Source: an uncultured Muribaculaceae bacterium
GTDB lineage: Bacteria; Bacteroidota; Bacteroidia; Bacteroidales; Muribaculaceae
Direction: 5' to 3'
NCBI GenBank assembly: GCA_910584665.1
Contig: CAJUBL010000007.1
Location: 1-63,346, forward strand
DNA: 63,346 nucleotides
A program made the translations under genes and the position numbers. This document shows, piece after piece, positions 1 through 8,037 of this stretch. Within the stretch, counting starts at the first letter, position 1. Each line of letters starts with the position of its first letter. The notes beneath the pieces were generated by a model. That model did not search any database. It was not told the DNA's origin and worked only from the letters and a program-made list of their open reading frames with translations.

Positions 1-48
1 TCCTTAGCAATGGTGTTAAATTCTTATGTTTTTATCCCGAACTCGCGT
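1..48. repeat. Left copy of a 48-bp inverted repeat
   Basis: Bases 1-48 are the exact reverse complement of 63292-63339. The match ends at base 48 (CTCGCGT shared, then TT here against TA in the other copy). Because the window starts at base 1, the true left limit cannot be seen. Both copies read SLAMVLNSYVFIPNSR in their own coding direction. Confidence 0.95.
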
Positions 49-54
49 TATTAA
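1..54 (+). pseudogene. Truncated N-terminal fragment of the thioredoxin-like gene found at the right edge
   Basis: In frame 1 the sequence reads SLAMVLNSYVFIPNSR, then Y and a TAA stop at 52-54. The same sixteen residues open the visible part of the gene at 62926-63346, where they continue into a thioredoxin-like domain. Here the reading frame instead runs into the repeat-rich spacer. The join lies in CGCGT, a word also present in the spacer repeats (AATTCGCGTTTATCG near 71-85), so a microhomology junction or an assembly join are both possible. Confidence 0.6.
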
Positions 55-380
55 TCTGTGTTTTTTGCGAAATTCGCGTTTATCGTTCCACCTTAATCAT
101 AAACTTAGAATGCTTTCTATAGAAAGAATCTGCACTTTAAATTTATTCACCGGATGGCCAATTTCCGTAATTCGCGTAATTTGCGGTTTATTCAATCTCC
201 CGGACGGCCCAAATAATCTGCGATTATCGTTCCTCCTTAATTATTGACACAGAACGCTTTCGGAGCGAAGTGTAGAGAGAATCTGCACTTTTAATCTCCA
301 ATCCGGATGGCCAATTTCCGTAATCTGCGCTTTTAATCCGACCGCCGAATGGCCTCATCCCAATCTGCGCTTTAATGCTG
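55..380. repeat. Mosaic intergenic repeat cluster 1
   Basis: This stretch has no convincing gene. It is built of recurring short words: AATCTGCGCTTTTAAT-like, CCGGATGGCC-like, CGTTCC(A/T)CCTTAAT and GCTTTCTATAGAAAG (the last contains the palindrome CTTTCTATAGAAAG). Bases 214-241 are identical to 21973-22000 over 28 nt. Related clusters lie at 19640-19850 and 21693-22060. The function is unknown; the words resemble REP-type dispersed repeats, but no partner transposase is visible here. Confidence 0.75.
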
Positions 381-386
381 CCCTGA

Positions 387-1358
387 TCAGTTTTCGCGGG
401 AGATCACGTAGCGGAACAGGTTGTCGAAGGCATCGCGGTCACGACCCGCCGGCAGGTGGGCCAGTTCTGCGAGCGCTTCCTCGTATAGGCCCGCCATACG
501 TTCATAGGCATATTCTATTCCGCCTCCCGCCTTGGCATACTCTATGAGCTTCTGTATCTCATCCTCGTCAAGCTGTTCCTTGCGCGACAGCTGAAGCATC
601 GGAGCATCATCCGACTCCTCCCCGAGCAGGACATGAAGCAACGGCAGGGTTATCTTCCCCTCGCGAAGATCATTGCCCGTAGGTTTGCCTATCTTCTCGT
701 CATCAAAGTAATCGAAGATATCATCCTTGATCTGGAAACACAGCCCTAACAGCTCGGCATACCTGCGCAGATGACTCAGAACCTCCTCATCGGCATCGAC
801 CGCATAGGCTCCCATCTCGACACATGCCACGAAAAGCGACGCCGTCTTACGGCTGATGACCGCAAAGTAAGCATCCTCGCTAAGCTGGTGGAAACGTGCG
901 TTATATATCTGATCAATCTCACCGAGCGATAACAGTTTACCGAGATTGGCCACACAGGCCACTGCCCTCGTATCGCCTGTCGACATAGCCTCCAGCAAAG
1001 CAGTCGAAACAAAAAAATCCCCGACAAGCACAGCGATATGGTTATCCCACAGGCCATTGATTGTGGTCACACCACGTCTCATCTTTGTATCATCCACAAC
1101 ATCATCGTGAATGAGCGAAGCGTTATGAAGCAATTCCACAGCCGCAGCCGACGAGATTACACGATCGTTGACTTCCCCGAGCATACGGGCCGACAGCATG
1201 ACCAGTATAGGACGTATCTGCTTTCCTTTTATCTTAAGGTAATTATCAATAACCGTGTTCATTAGGCTGTTGGACGAACGCAGACGCACAGCTATACGCT
1301 CATTCAACTTCGCCAGCTCAGGCTCTATAGTCGACTGTATGACTTTAAGATGGTTCAT
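387..1358 (-). CDS. ispB: All-trans polyprenyl diphosphate synthase (octaprenyl/IspB type)
   Basis: This cytoplasmic prenyltransferase adds isopentenyl units to farnesyl diphosphate, making the long side chain of menaquinone. The ATG at 1358 is preferred; the frame opens two codons earlier at a TTG. It encodes 323 residues. Visible motifs are GKQIRP near residue 45, the first Asp-rich motif DDVVD at about 85-89 in LIHDDVVDD, and the second DDIFD at about 212-216, followed by GKPTGNDLREGK. The small residue (Ala) about five positions before the first DDxxD fits long-chain products, but chain length is inferred. It is transcribed away from maeB and has its own -7 box. Confidence 0.93.
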   Translation of the reverse strand: MNHLKVIQSTIEPELAKLNERIAVRLRSSNSLMNTVIDNYLKIKGKQIRPILVMLSARMLGEVNDRVISSAAAVELLHNASLIHDDVVDDTKMRRGVTTINGLWDNHIAVLVGDFFVSTALLEAMSTGDTRAVACVANLGKLLSLGEIDQIYNARFHQLSEDAYFAVISRKTASLFVACVEMGAYAVDADEEVLSHLRRYAELLGLCFQIKDDIFDYFDDEKIGKPTGNDLREGKITLPLLHVLLGEESDDAPMLQLSRKEQLDEDEIQKLIEYAKAGGGIEYAYERMAGLYEEALAELAHLPAGRDRDAFDNLFRYVISREN

Positions 1359-1376
1359 ATTCAAGTCGCGAAATTA

Positions 1377-1384
1377 CAAAAATA
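1377..1384 (-). promoter_or_regulatory. -7 box of the ispB promoter
   Basis: On the minus strand the sequence is TATTTTTG, a perfect TAnnTTTG Bacteroidetes -7 element, 18 nt before the ATG. No clear -33 TTTG was found. Confidence 0.55.
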
Positions 1385-1439
1385 TTTTTAAAACTTGGTT
1401 AAAATCACATCACTGTTACGATATTTAACAAAAAAGCTG

Positions 1440-1447
1440 TACTTTTG
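1440..1447 (+). promoter_or_regulatory. -7 box of the maeB promoter
   Basis: The sequence is TACTTTTG, a perfect match to TAnnTTTG, 42 nt before the maeB ATG. The -33 element is weak. Confidence 0.6.
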
Positions 1448-1489
1448 CTTACAAATTCCCAATAGACAATATTTCTAAAGTTCTCCGTC

Positions 1490-3814
1490 ATGACCAAGAA
1501 ACTCAAAGAGATGGCACTGGACTACCACCAGTACCCGGTACCCGGCAAAATCGAAGTTGTTCCCACCAAACCCTATTCTTCACAGCAGGATCTCGCCCTT
1601 GCTTACTCGCCTGGCGTAGCATTCCCCTGTCTTGAAATAAAGGAGAACCCCGCCGACGTCTACAAATACACCGACAAAGGCAATCTCGTAGCCGTGATAT
1701 CCAACGGCACCGCCGTCCTTGGTCTCGGAAACATCGGAGCACTCGCCGGCAAGCCCGTAATGGAAGGCAAAGCCCTGCTTTTCAAAATATTTGCAGGTCT
1801 TGACTGCTATGACATCGAGGTCGACGAGAAGGATCCCGAGAAATTCATACAGATAGTCAAAGCTCTCTCGCCGACTTTCGGCGGCATAAACCTCGAGGAT
1901 ATCAAGGCTCCCGAATGCTTCGAGATAGAACGCCGGCTAAAGGAGGAATGCGACATTCCGGTCATGCACGACGACCAGCACGGCACAGCCATCATCTCGG
2001 CCGCAGGCCTGCTCAACGCCCTCGAACTGCAGGACAAGAAAATCGACGAAGTCCGGCTTGTGGTCAACGGTGCCGGCGCGGCGGCCGTCTCATGCACACG
2101 CCTTTACATCGCACTCGGCCTGCGCCGGGAGAACATCGTGATGTGTGACAGCAAGGGTGTAATCACCTCAGACCGCAAGGATCTGAACGAACAGAAACGC
2201 GAATTCGCCACCGACCGCAACATCTCCACTCTGGCCGAGGCTATGGTCGGCGCAGACGTTTTCCTCGGCCTGTCGGTCAAGGATGTAGTGACCACCGAGA
2301 TGGTACAGTCCATGGCTCCCAGGCCCATTGTCTTCGCACTCGCCAACCCCGATCCCGAGATCGCATACGATACCGCCATGGCATCACGCCCCGACCTGAT
2401 CTTCGCCACAGGACGGTCAGACTATCCGAACCAGATCAACAACGTACTGGGATTCCCATACATATTCCGGGGCGCCCTCGACTGTGGCGCCACAGTCATA
2501 AACGAGGCCATGAAACTATCGGCAGTCAAAGCCATAGCGGCCCTGGCCAAACTACCTGTGCCATCGGTAGTCAACACAGCCTATGGAATGACCAACCTGC
2601 AGTTTGGACGCGAATACATTCTCCCCACCCCGCTCGACCCCCGGCTGCTTCTCACTGTAGCACCGGCTGTAGCACGCGGTGCCATGGAAAGCGGCGTAGC
2701 AAAGCGCCCCATCACCAACTGGGACGAATACGAGATCAGACTCAAAGCCCTGATGGGTAACGACAGCAAGACAATGCGCCAGATTACTACTGTAGCCAAA
2801 CAGACACCCAAACGTGTAGTCTTCACCGAAGGCAATACCGACTCAATGCTTCGTGCCGCCGTCTCGGCACGCAATGCCGGCATATGCTACCCGATCCTTC
2901 TGGGCAACGACGAGATGATCGCCAAACGAGCCAGGCGCCTGGGGGTATCGCTCGAAGGTATAGAGATCGTGAACCCGCGTCACGACAACGAAGCCGACCG
3001 CCGCAAACGCTTCGCCGCCATACTCTCGGAACGTGCCGCACGTCAGGGCATCACCTACCCCGAGGCTAAGGAACGTATGTTTGACCGATACCATTTCGGC
3101 ATGATGATGGTTGACCAGCACGACGCGGACGCCGTTATCGCCGGAACATACAGCGACAGCCACGCACCCATCGACATAGCCCTTGACGTAGTGGGTATCA
3201 AGCCGGGATTCAAGCATATAGCCTCCATGCACATCATGGACACGAAATTAGGTACATTCTATCTCTCCGACACCATGGCCAACCAGAGTATCGACGAGGA
3301 CACCCTCTTCGATATAGCACGGCTCACGCGGCTCGGCGTCGAGTACTTTGCCTGCGACCCGGTCATAGCTATGGTATCATACAGCAACTTCGGCTCCAGC
3401 AACACTCCCGAGAGCACCATGGTCCACAACGTAGTATCACGACTGCACGACATGTACCCGGGGCTGGCTATCGACGGCGAGATGCAGCTCAACTACGTCT
3501 TCAACAAAGAACTGCGCGACAAGAACTACCCGTTCACACGCATCAAGGGCCGCGACGTCAACACTCTCGTATTCCCGAATCTCAGTGCCGCCACCACAGC
3601 CTACCGCATGCTCCTGCAGATGGGAGGATGCGAAGCTGTAGGTCCCATACAGATCGGTCTCAACAAGCCTGTCCACTTTATCAACGTAGACAACCCGGTA
3701 CGCGACATTATAAACCTCACCACAATAGCCGTTCTCGACGCCGTTGTAGCCGAGAAAATCGAGAAAGCCAAAGCGCTTGCCGCCGCCAACATCATCGATA
3801 ACGACCGATACTGA
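1490..3814 (+). CDS. maeB: NADP-dependent malic enzyme with phosphotransacetylase-like C-terminal domain
   Basis: MaeB oxidatively decarboxylates malate to pyruvate in the cytoplasm, giving NADPH. The 774 residues match the usual length of the fused form. The malic enzyme part spans about 1-425: SPGVAFPCLEI, LGNIGALAGKPVMEGK, the metal-binding segment MHDDQHGTA, the Rossmann turn VNGAGAAAV and ANPDPEI. The C-terminal part, about 430-765, resembles phosphate acetyltransferase (GTYSDSHAPIDIALDVVG). In known MaeB proteins this domain is regulatory, binding acetyl-CoA, rather than catalytic. The stop TGA overlaps the trmB ATG by one base (TGATG), so the two genes are probably translationally coupled. 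Confidence 0.95.
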   Translation: MTKKLKEMALDYHQYPVPGKIEVVPTKPYSSQQDLALAYSPGVAFPCLEIKENPADVYKYTDKGNLVAVISNGTAVLGLGNIGALAGKPVMEGKALLFKIFAGLDCYDIEVDEKDPEKFIQIVKALSPTFGGINLEDIKAPECFEIERRLKEECDIPVMHDDQHGTAIISAAGLLNALELQDKKIDEVRLVVNGAGAAAVSCTRLYIALGLRRENIVMCDSKGVITSDRKDLNEQKREFATDRNISTLAEAMVGADVFLGLSVKDVVTTEMVQSMAPRPIVFALANPDPEIAYDTAMASRPDLIFATGRSDYPNQINNVLGFPYIFRGALDCGATVINEAMKLSAVKAIAALAKLPVPSVVNTAYGMTNLQFGREYILPTPLDPRLLLTVAPAVARGAMESGVAKRPITNWDEYEIRLKALMGNDSKTMRQITTVAKQTPKRVVFTEGNTDSMLRAAVSARNAGICYPILLGNDEMIAKRARRLGVSLEGIEIVNPRHDNEADRRKRFAAILSERAARQGITYPEAKERMFDRYHFGMMMVDQHDADAVIAGTYSDSHAPIDIALDVVGIKPGFKHIASMHIMDTKLGTFYLSDTMANQSIDEDTLFDIARLTRLGVEYFACDPVIAMVSYSNFGSSNTPESTMVHNVVSRLHDMYPGLAIDGEMQLNYVFNKELRDKNYPFTRIKGRDVNTLVFPNLSAATTAYRMLLQMGGCEAVGPIQIGLNKPVHFINVDNPVRDIINLTTIAVLDAVVAEKIEKAKALAAANIIDNDRY

Positions 3815-4557
3815 TGGGAAAGAACAAGCTATACAAATTTGCCGAGATGGAGAAAATTCCTCTCGTATTCCAATACCCGTTTGCCCGACTGCAGAACGAG
3901 GAGTTTCCGCTCAAAGGGAAATGGAACAGCGATTTTTTCAGGAACGATAACCCTATCGTTCTTGAACTCGGCTGCGGCAAAGGGGAATACACCGTAGGGC
4001 TCGCCAGACGGTTCCCCGACAAGAATTTCATAGGCATCGACATCAAGGGCGCCCGTATGTACACCGGCGCCTCCGATGCCAACATTTCCGGACTGCCCAA
4101 TGTCGCCTTCCTGCGAACATCGATCGAGCTCCTGCAATCATTCTTCACCCCCGGCGAAGTTTCCGAGATATGGATCACATTCCCCGACCCGCAGATGAAG
4201 AAGGTCAACAAACGCCTCACATCCACACGTTTCAACGGCATATACCGCGAAGTCCTTGTAGACGGCGGAACCATTCACCTCAAGACCGACAGCCCGTTTC
4301 TCTACACATATACCCGGCTCATGGCAGAACTCAACAGACTGCCCATAATTACCGACACCGACGACCTGTACAACAGCGGCCTTGTCACTGACATTCTTGA
4401 TATCAAGACTCACTACGAACGCCAGTGGCTGTCACGGGGTCTGTCTATAAAGTATTTAAGTTACAGACTCGACCATACCATCCGTCTTGAGGAACCTGCC
4501 GACGAGATCGAACACGACACCTACCGCAGCTACGCCCGACACACAATCCCGAGTTAA
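3814..4557 (+). CDS. trmB: tRNA (guanine-N7-)-methyltransferase
   Basis: TrmB methylates G46 in the variable loop of tRNAs with S-adenosylmethionine. The 247 residues show the SAM-binding motif VLELGCGKGEY (about 49-59), the acidic GIDIKGARM strand, the catalytic-region motif WITFPDPQMKK and the late motif GGTIHLKTD. The start overlaps the maeB stop. Pairing with malic enzyme is probably a chance operon arrangement; no functional link is visible. Confidence 0.93.
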   Translation: MGKNKLYKFAEMEKIPLVFQYPFARLQNEEFPLKGKWNSDFFRNDNPIVLELGCGKGEYTVGLARRFPDKNFIGIDIKGARMYTGASDANISGLPNVAFLRTSIELLQSFFTPGEVSEIWITFPDPQMKKVNKRLTSTRFNGIYREVLVDGGTIHLKTDSPFLYTYTRLMAELNRLPIITDTDDLYNSGLVTDILDIKTHYERQWLSRGLSIKYLSYRLDHTIRLEEPADEIEHDTYRSYARHTIPS

Positions 4558-4606
4558 AAAATTCAAAATGGGACATTTGTCACATTCCTATACATATAGT
4601 CATAAC

Positions 4607-4614
4607 TACATTTG
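4607..4614 (+). promoter_or_regulatory. -7 box before the creD-like gene
   Basis: TACATTTG matches TAnnTTTG and lies 40 nt before the ATG at 4655. A TTTG at 4576-4579 is 27 nt upstream, wider than the usual 19-22, so the -33 assignment is uncertain. Confidence 0.5.
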
Positions 4615-4654
4615 CAACATAAACCTCATTTTATAATCTCTAATTACCGATTCC

Positions 4655-6103
4655 ATGGAAATCCCTCCCATCCCTCAACGGCAACCGCAGACAGCCACCC
4701 CGGCAAGTTTCAGACAAGGCAACATGCGGGTCGGACTCAAAATTCTCTTCATGGCCCTTATCACTCTCGGACTCATGATACCGGACCTCATAATCTACAG
4801 TATGTCCAGCGACCGGGAAGACAGCCAGGAAGAGACCGTGAGCACTATATCCAAGTCCTGGAGCGGCCCACAGCTCATCTCGGGACCGATCATATCCATT
4901 CCATACCGCTACAAGCGTGACAATGAGACCGTAAGCGGCACCGTACGCATCCTTCCGTCCGATCTTGACGCCAAAGCTCAGATCGATTCCAGGACACTCA
5001 GCCGCAGCATATATGAAGCCACCGTATACTCAGGCACTGTCAGTCTCGACGGCACCATAACACTATGGAACGAACTCGAGACCCTCGGCATACCCCGCCA
5101 GGCTTACATGTTCGACCAGGCCAAGATAACTATAGGCATAGGCGATCTCAAAGGACTCGAATCAGTATCAGAACTCTCCATCGGAGACAGAAATCTGACT
5201 CTTAACGGTACCAACGACAACGAGATATATCAGAACACATCATATTACGACCAGGTATTCGTATCAAGTGATACCGACGACTTCGCCACATCAAAAAGCA
5301 CCCGCAACTCCTGGCGCTATAACAACGACTCCAGCAACGGCTGCCTCCAGTCACCGATCGATCTCAGCGCCATCGCCGATTCAGCATCGGCTTCTATCGC
5401 CTTTAAAGTCGATATGAAGATAAAAGGCTCACAATCAATAGCATTTACACCGGTAGGAAGAGAAAATACCATCAGTGTCAACGGCCTTTGCAAATCACCG
5501 TCGTTCGGCGGCATGTTCCTGCCCAGCGACCGTACGGTCAACGCCGACAACTTCCAGGCCGTGTGGCGCCTGAATTCCAATAACCGCGACTATCCGCAGG
5601 CCTTTGATGAGAACATGGCCTCGGAGATAGCCCAGAGCGCCGTGGTCGTAAACATGCTCGTACCTGTCGACCGCTACCTTAAGGTAGACCGCACACTCAA
5701 ATACGCATTTCTCGTCATCATGCTCACATTCGTGACCATACTGTTCTGTGAGATCGTAGCTCGCACCCCGATGTACATGTTCCAGTACCTGCTCATAGGC
5801 CTCGCCCTCATACTGTTCTACTCGTTATTGCTGTCGCTTGTAGAACACATCTCGTTCGGTCTCAGCTACTTCATAGCCGCATTGATGACCATAGGTATGG
5901 TTACAGTCTACGTCCGGGCCGTACTCAAGAACGCCCGTATGGCCATGTTGACAGGCTCTGTTCTGGCACTCATGTATGCCTTCATATACATACTCATGTG
6001 CCTCGAGACATACGCCCTGCTCACAGGCAGCATAGGACTGTTCCTGGCCCTCGCCGCCGTCATGTACGTCTCCATGAAAGTAAAACTCGTCTACACCGAC
6101 TGA
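4655..6103 (+). CDS. creD: CreD-like inner-membrane protein
   Basis: This is a CreD-family cytoplasmic membrane protein of 482 residues. It has an N-terminal transmembrane segment (LKILFMALITLGLMIPDLII, about 28-47), followed by the family signature region with WSGPQLISGPIISIPY. A long extracytoplasmic domain reaches to about residue 340. Several hydrophobic segments then close the protein (for example YLLIGLALILFYSLLLSLV). In enterobacteria CreD belongs to the CreBC regulon and affects envelope integrity; its biochemical role is unknown. A second possible start is the Met before RVGLK (4724). No ArsR-type regulator is adjacent. The gene has its own -7 box and a hairpin downstream. Confidence 0.85.
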   Translation: MEIPPIPQRQPQTATPASFRQGNMRVGLKILFMALITLGLMIPDLIIYSMSSDREDSQEETVSTISKSWSGPQLISGPIISIPYRYKRDNETVSGTVRILPSDLDAKAQIDSRTLSRSIYEATVYSGTVSLDGTITLWNELETLGIPRQAYMFDQAKITIGIGDLKGLESVSELSIGDRNLTLNGTNDNEIYQNTSYYDQVFVSSDTDDFATSKSTRNSWRYNNDSSNGCLQSPIDLSAIADSASASIAFKVDMKIKGSQSIAFTPVGRENTISVNGLCKSPSFGGMFLPSDRTVNADNFQAVWRLNSNNRDYPQAFDENMASEIAQSAVVVNMLVPVDRYLKVDRTLKYAFLVIMLTFVTILFCEIVARTPMYMFQYLLIGLALILFYSLLLSLVEHISFGLSYFIAALMTIGMVTVYVRAVLKNARMAMLTGSVLALMYAFIYILMCLETYALLTGSIGLFLALAAVMYVSMKVKLVYTD

Positions 6104-6132
6104 TACTCACCTGAAAAACACCGGTTTACAGT

Positions 6133-6167
6133 AACCCGGCACGCCACTTTACCTGGCATGCCGGGTT
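6133..6167 (+). terminator. Hairpin downstream of creD
   Basis: A 13-bp stem with one mismatch (AACCCGGCACGCC at 6133-6145 against GGCATGCCGGGTT at 6155-6167) begins 29 nt after the creD stop. No T-run follows, so it may act as an RNA-stabilising or weak bidirectional terminator. Confidence 0.6.
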
Positions 6168-6228
6168 CTGCATTTATGCCCTGCCACAATACATGGACAT
6201 TAATTTATACAGAATCCAACTGATATAA

Positions 6229-6271
6229 AATAAAGTTATTAGTAATAACTTTATTACTAATAATATTATTA
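6229..6271. repeat. AT-rich palindromes
   Basis: 6229-6241 and 6243-6255 form a perfect inverted repeat of 13 bp around one central G (arm AATAAAGTTATTA). It is followed by a second perfect 14-nt palindrome TAATAATATTATTA at 6258-6271. The sequence could be an operator, a hairpin or a cruciform site; no adjacent gene clearly uses it. Confidence 0.8.
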
Positions 6272-6280
6272 CAACTACAG

Positions 6281-6307
6281 CATTCTTGCCTTAGAGAATG
6301 TTTTTTG
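6281..6307 (+). terminator. Rho-independent-type terminator
   Basis: CATTCT (6281-6286) pairs with AGAATG (6295-6300), followed directly by TTTTTTG. The orientation fits transcription arriving from creD. Confidence 0.6.
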
Positions 6308-6326
6308 TTAAGTTCAGACATACTCT

Positions 6327-6492
6327 TAGAAACTGTTTAAATTAATATGATGCAGATTCTGAGAGAGATTATCGGATGTATCTTTGTTTGTGATGAGTAA
6401 GCGTAGCCGTAGCTGCGTGACCGGAGAGCAGACAAAAATACGCCGGTAAGATCCTTAAAAAACAAAGAGATATTAATTTTAAACAGTTTCTT
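6327..6492. mobile_element. MITE-like non-coding element with about 21-bp terminal inverted repeats
   Basis: The left end AGAAACTGTTTAAATTAATA (from 6328) recurs inverted at 6470-6491 with a single extra T. The roughly 120-nt interior has no reading frame and contains short GC words such as CGTAGCCGTAGCTGCG. No transposase is nearby and no clear target-site duplication was found. The shape fits a miniature inverted-repeat element or a large structured RNA. The rest of 6104-6567 holds only the hairpins listed separately. Confidence 0.5.
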
Positions 6493-6567
6493 ATTTATAC
6501 TATTGAATGGTATGTCGGTATAAATATATTGGTATTGCCCGTTCAGATATACCGTTTTTAATGACTG

Positions 6568-8013
6568 TCAGTGCGAACGGATTACAGTTACCGAACCTTG
6601 CAGGTTGTTCACATCTTCCTGTACGACAGGCTCACGGTAATCGGGGGCTTTCAGCCTCACTGTTACGTTCTTTAAAGTCAGGCCGTCAATATGCCGCAGG
6701 TAAAACGCCCATGCCGGCAATTCACCGAACATGTGGAACTCGGGATATGAGTCACGTGCCTCCGGGACATCCCGGTAGCGGTAGCTCCCTATGTACCCCA
6801 TTCCCTTGGTCCCACGACCGGGATAGGAGATATCTATGTTCTCCAATGTCACATTCTCGACATGAGCCTCGGGTATACCGGTTATACTGCTTGGAAAAGG
6901 ATTATGAATAACATTGATATCAGGTCCACGCAGATCATATTCAATATCCGGACGACCGAAAGGTATGTCACAACGCAGATTACTGACCGACACATTGCGC
7001 AGCACACCGGGGACATCACCGTGACGGTGTCCGAGTCTTACAAAAATGGCATTACCCGTATTGGCAGCATCAATACCGTCAATAGTCACATTCTCGAGTG
7101 TGGCGCCGTCAACACTCTCGATAGCCACAGCCGAACGGAATGTGTCGTAGACCCTGATATCGCTTATCCTGACGTTACGGAATCCGCCGAACGACTCGGT
7201 ACCGAATTTAATGGCATTGGCACTGCTGCAAACAATACAGTCACGTATCGTGATATTATCATTGCAGTCATACTTGTCAAATGACTTCAGGACAATACCG
7301 TCATCAGCCGAATTGATATTACATTTCTCGACAATCACATCCCTGCAGTCGGCAATATCTATTCCGTCATTATTCCAATATGCCCGGTTTACAAAATATA
7401 TACCACTGATCAACACATTCGAGCACTTGTCGAGCGACAGACCCCAGGAAGCAGAGCCGCGCAGACGTACATCACGTATTTCCAGCCCGTTCACTCCATT
7501 GAAATCAATAAGTCTGGGACGCAATGACGGACGCATCCGACGACAGTTATAACCATGATCAACACGCACACCGGTGTGATGCAGACTATCTATGGCAAGC
7601 GCCAGATCAAGACCACGGCCGTCAATGGTTCCCGGACCTGTTATTTTGATGTTACAGCATCCGCGTGCATTGATCAATCCGGCTATGGAACTGGATAAAG
7701 TGTCACCATAACCATCGTAGTCATAAGGATCGACACTGCCGGCAATCGTAGCTCCCGATGAGAGGACAATCTCAACATTATCCGGCAACGAGAGCGATCC
7801 GGTTACATACACCCCTGGCTCAAAGATAATCGGATCACCATGGGACGCCGCGGTTTCGATAGCTTTCTGAACAGCCACCGTATTGACATTCAGCGAGTCC
7901 GGGAAAACACCCAGTGAGGAAGCATATACCTGAGCTCTGATATGGAACGGAAACAATACACACAGCAAACCCGCTGTGGCGGCAAGCAGACTTTTTGTTG
8001 ACACGATCATCAT
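6568..8013 (-). CDS. GH28-family exported glycoside hydrolase (polygalacturonase-like)
   Basis: A secreted or periplasmic right-handed beta-helix enzyme predicted to hydrolyse galacturonan-type pectin. The start is ATG at 8013; a TTG lies two codons earlier. A signal peptide (LLAATAGLLCVLFPFHIRAQ) precedes VYASSLGVFPD. GH28 motifs are NNDGIDI (in place of NTDG) and the catalytic SADDGIVLKS. The usual GHG is replaced by GTESFGGFRNV, a form I associate with Bacteroidetes GH28 members. The RIK motif is not evident. It is the last of ten co-directional genes, about 24 nt after the TPM gene, and is not beside a SusCD pair. The exact substrate is open. Confidence 0.85.
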   Translation of the reverse strand: MMIVSTKSLLAATAGLLCVLFPFHIRAQVYASSLGVFPDSLNVNTVAVQKAIETAASHGDPIIFEPGVYVTGSLSLPDNVEIVLSSGATIAGSVDPYDYDGYGDTLSSSIAGLINARGCCNIKITGPGTIDGRGLDLALAIDSLHHTGVRVDHGYNCRRMRPSLRPRLIDFNGVNGLEIRDVRLRGSASWGLSLDKCSNVLISGIYFVNRAYWNNDGIDIADCRDVIVEKCNINSADDGIVLKSFDKYDCNDNITIRDCIVCSSANAIKFGTESFGGFRNVRISDIRVYDTFRSAVAIESVDGATLENVTIDGIDAANTGNAIFVRLGHRHGDVPGVLRNVSVSNLRCDIPFGRPDIEYDLRGPDINVIHNPFPSSITGIPEAHVENVTLENIDISYPGRGTKGMGYIGSYRYRDVPEARDSYPEFHMFGELPAWAFYLRHIDGLTLKNVTVRLKAPDYREPVVQEDVNNLQGSVTVIRSH

Positions 8014-8037
8014 GCACAATATTATAATAATGAATGA

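Noticed and set aside
26..247. 73-codon open frame at the left edge
   Set aside because: It lies wholly in repeat words shared with other spacers and has no protein character.
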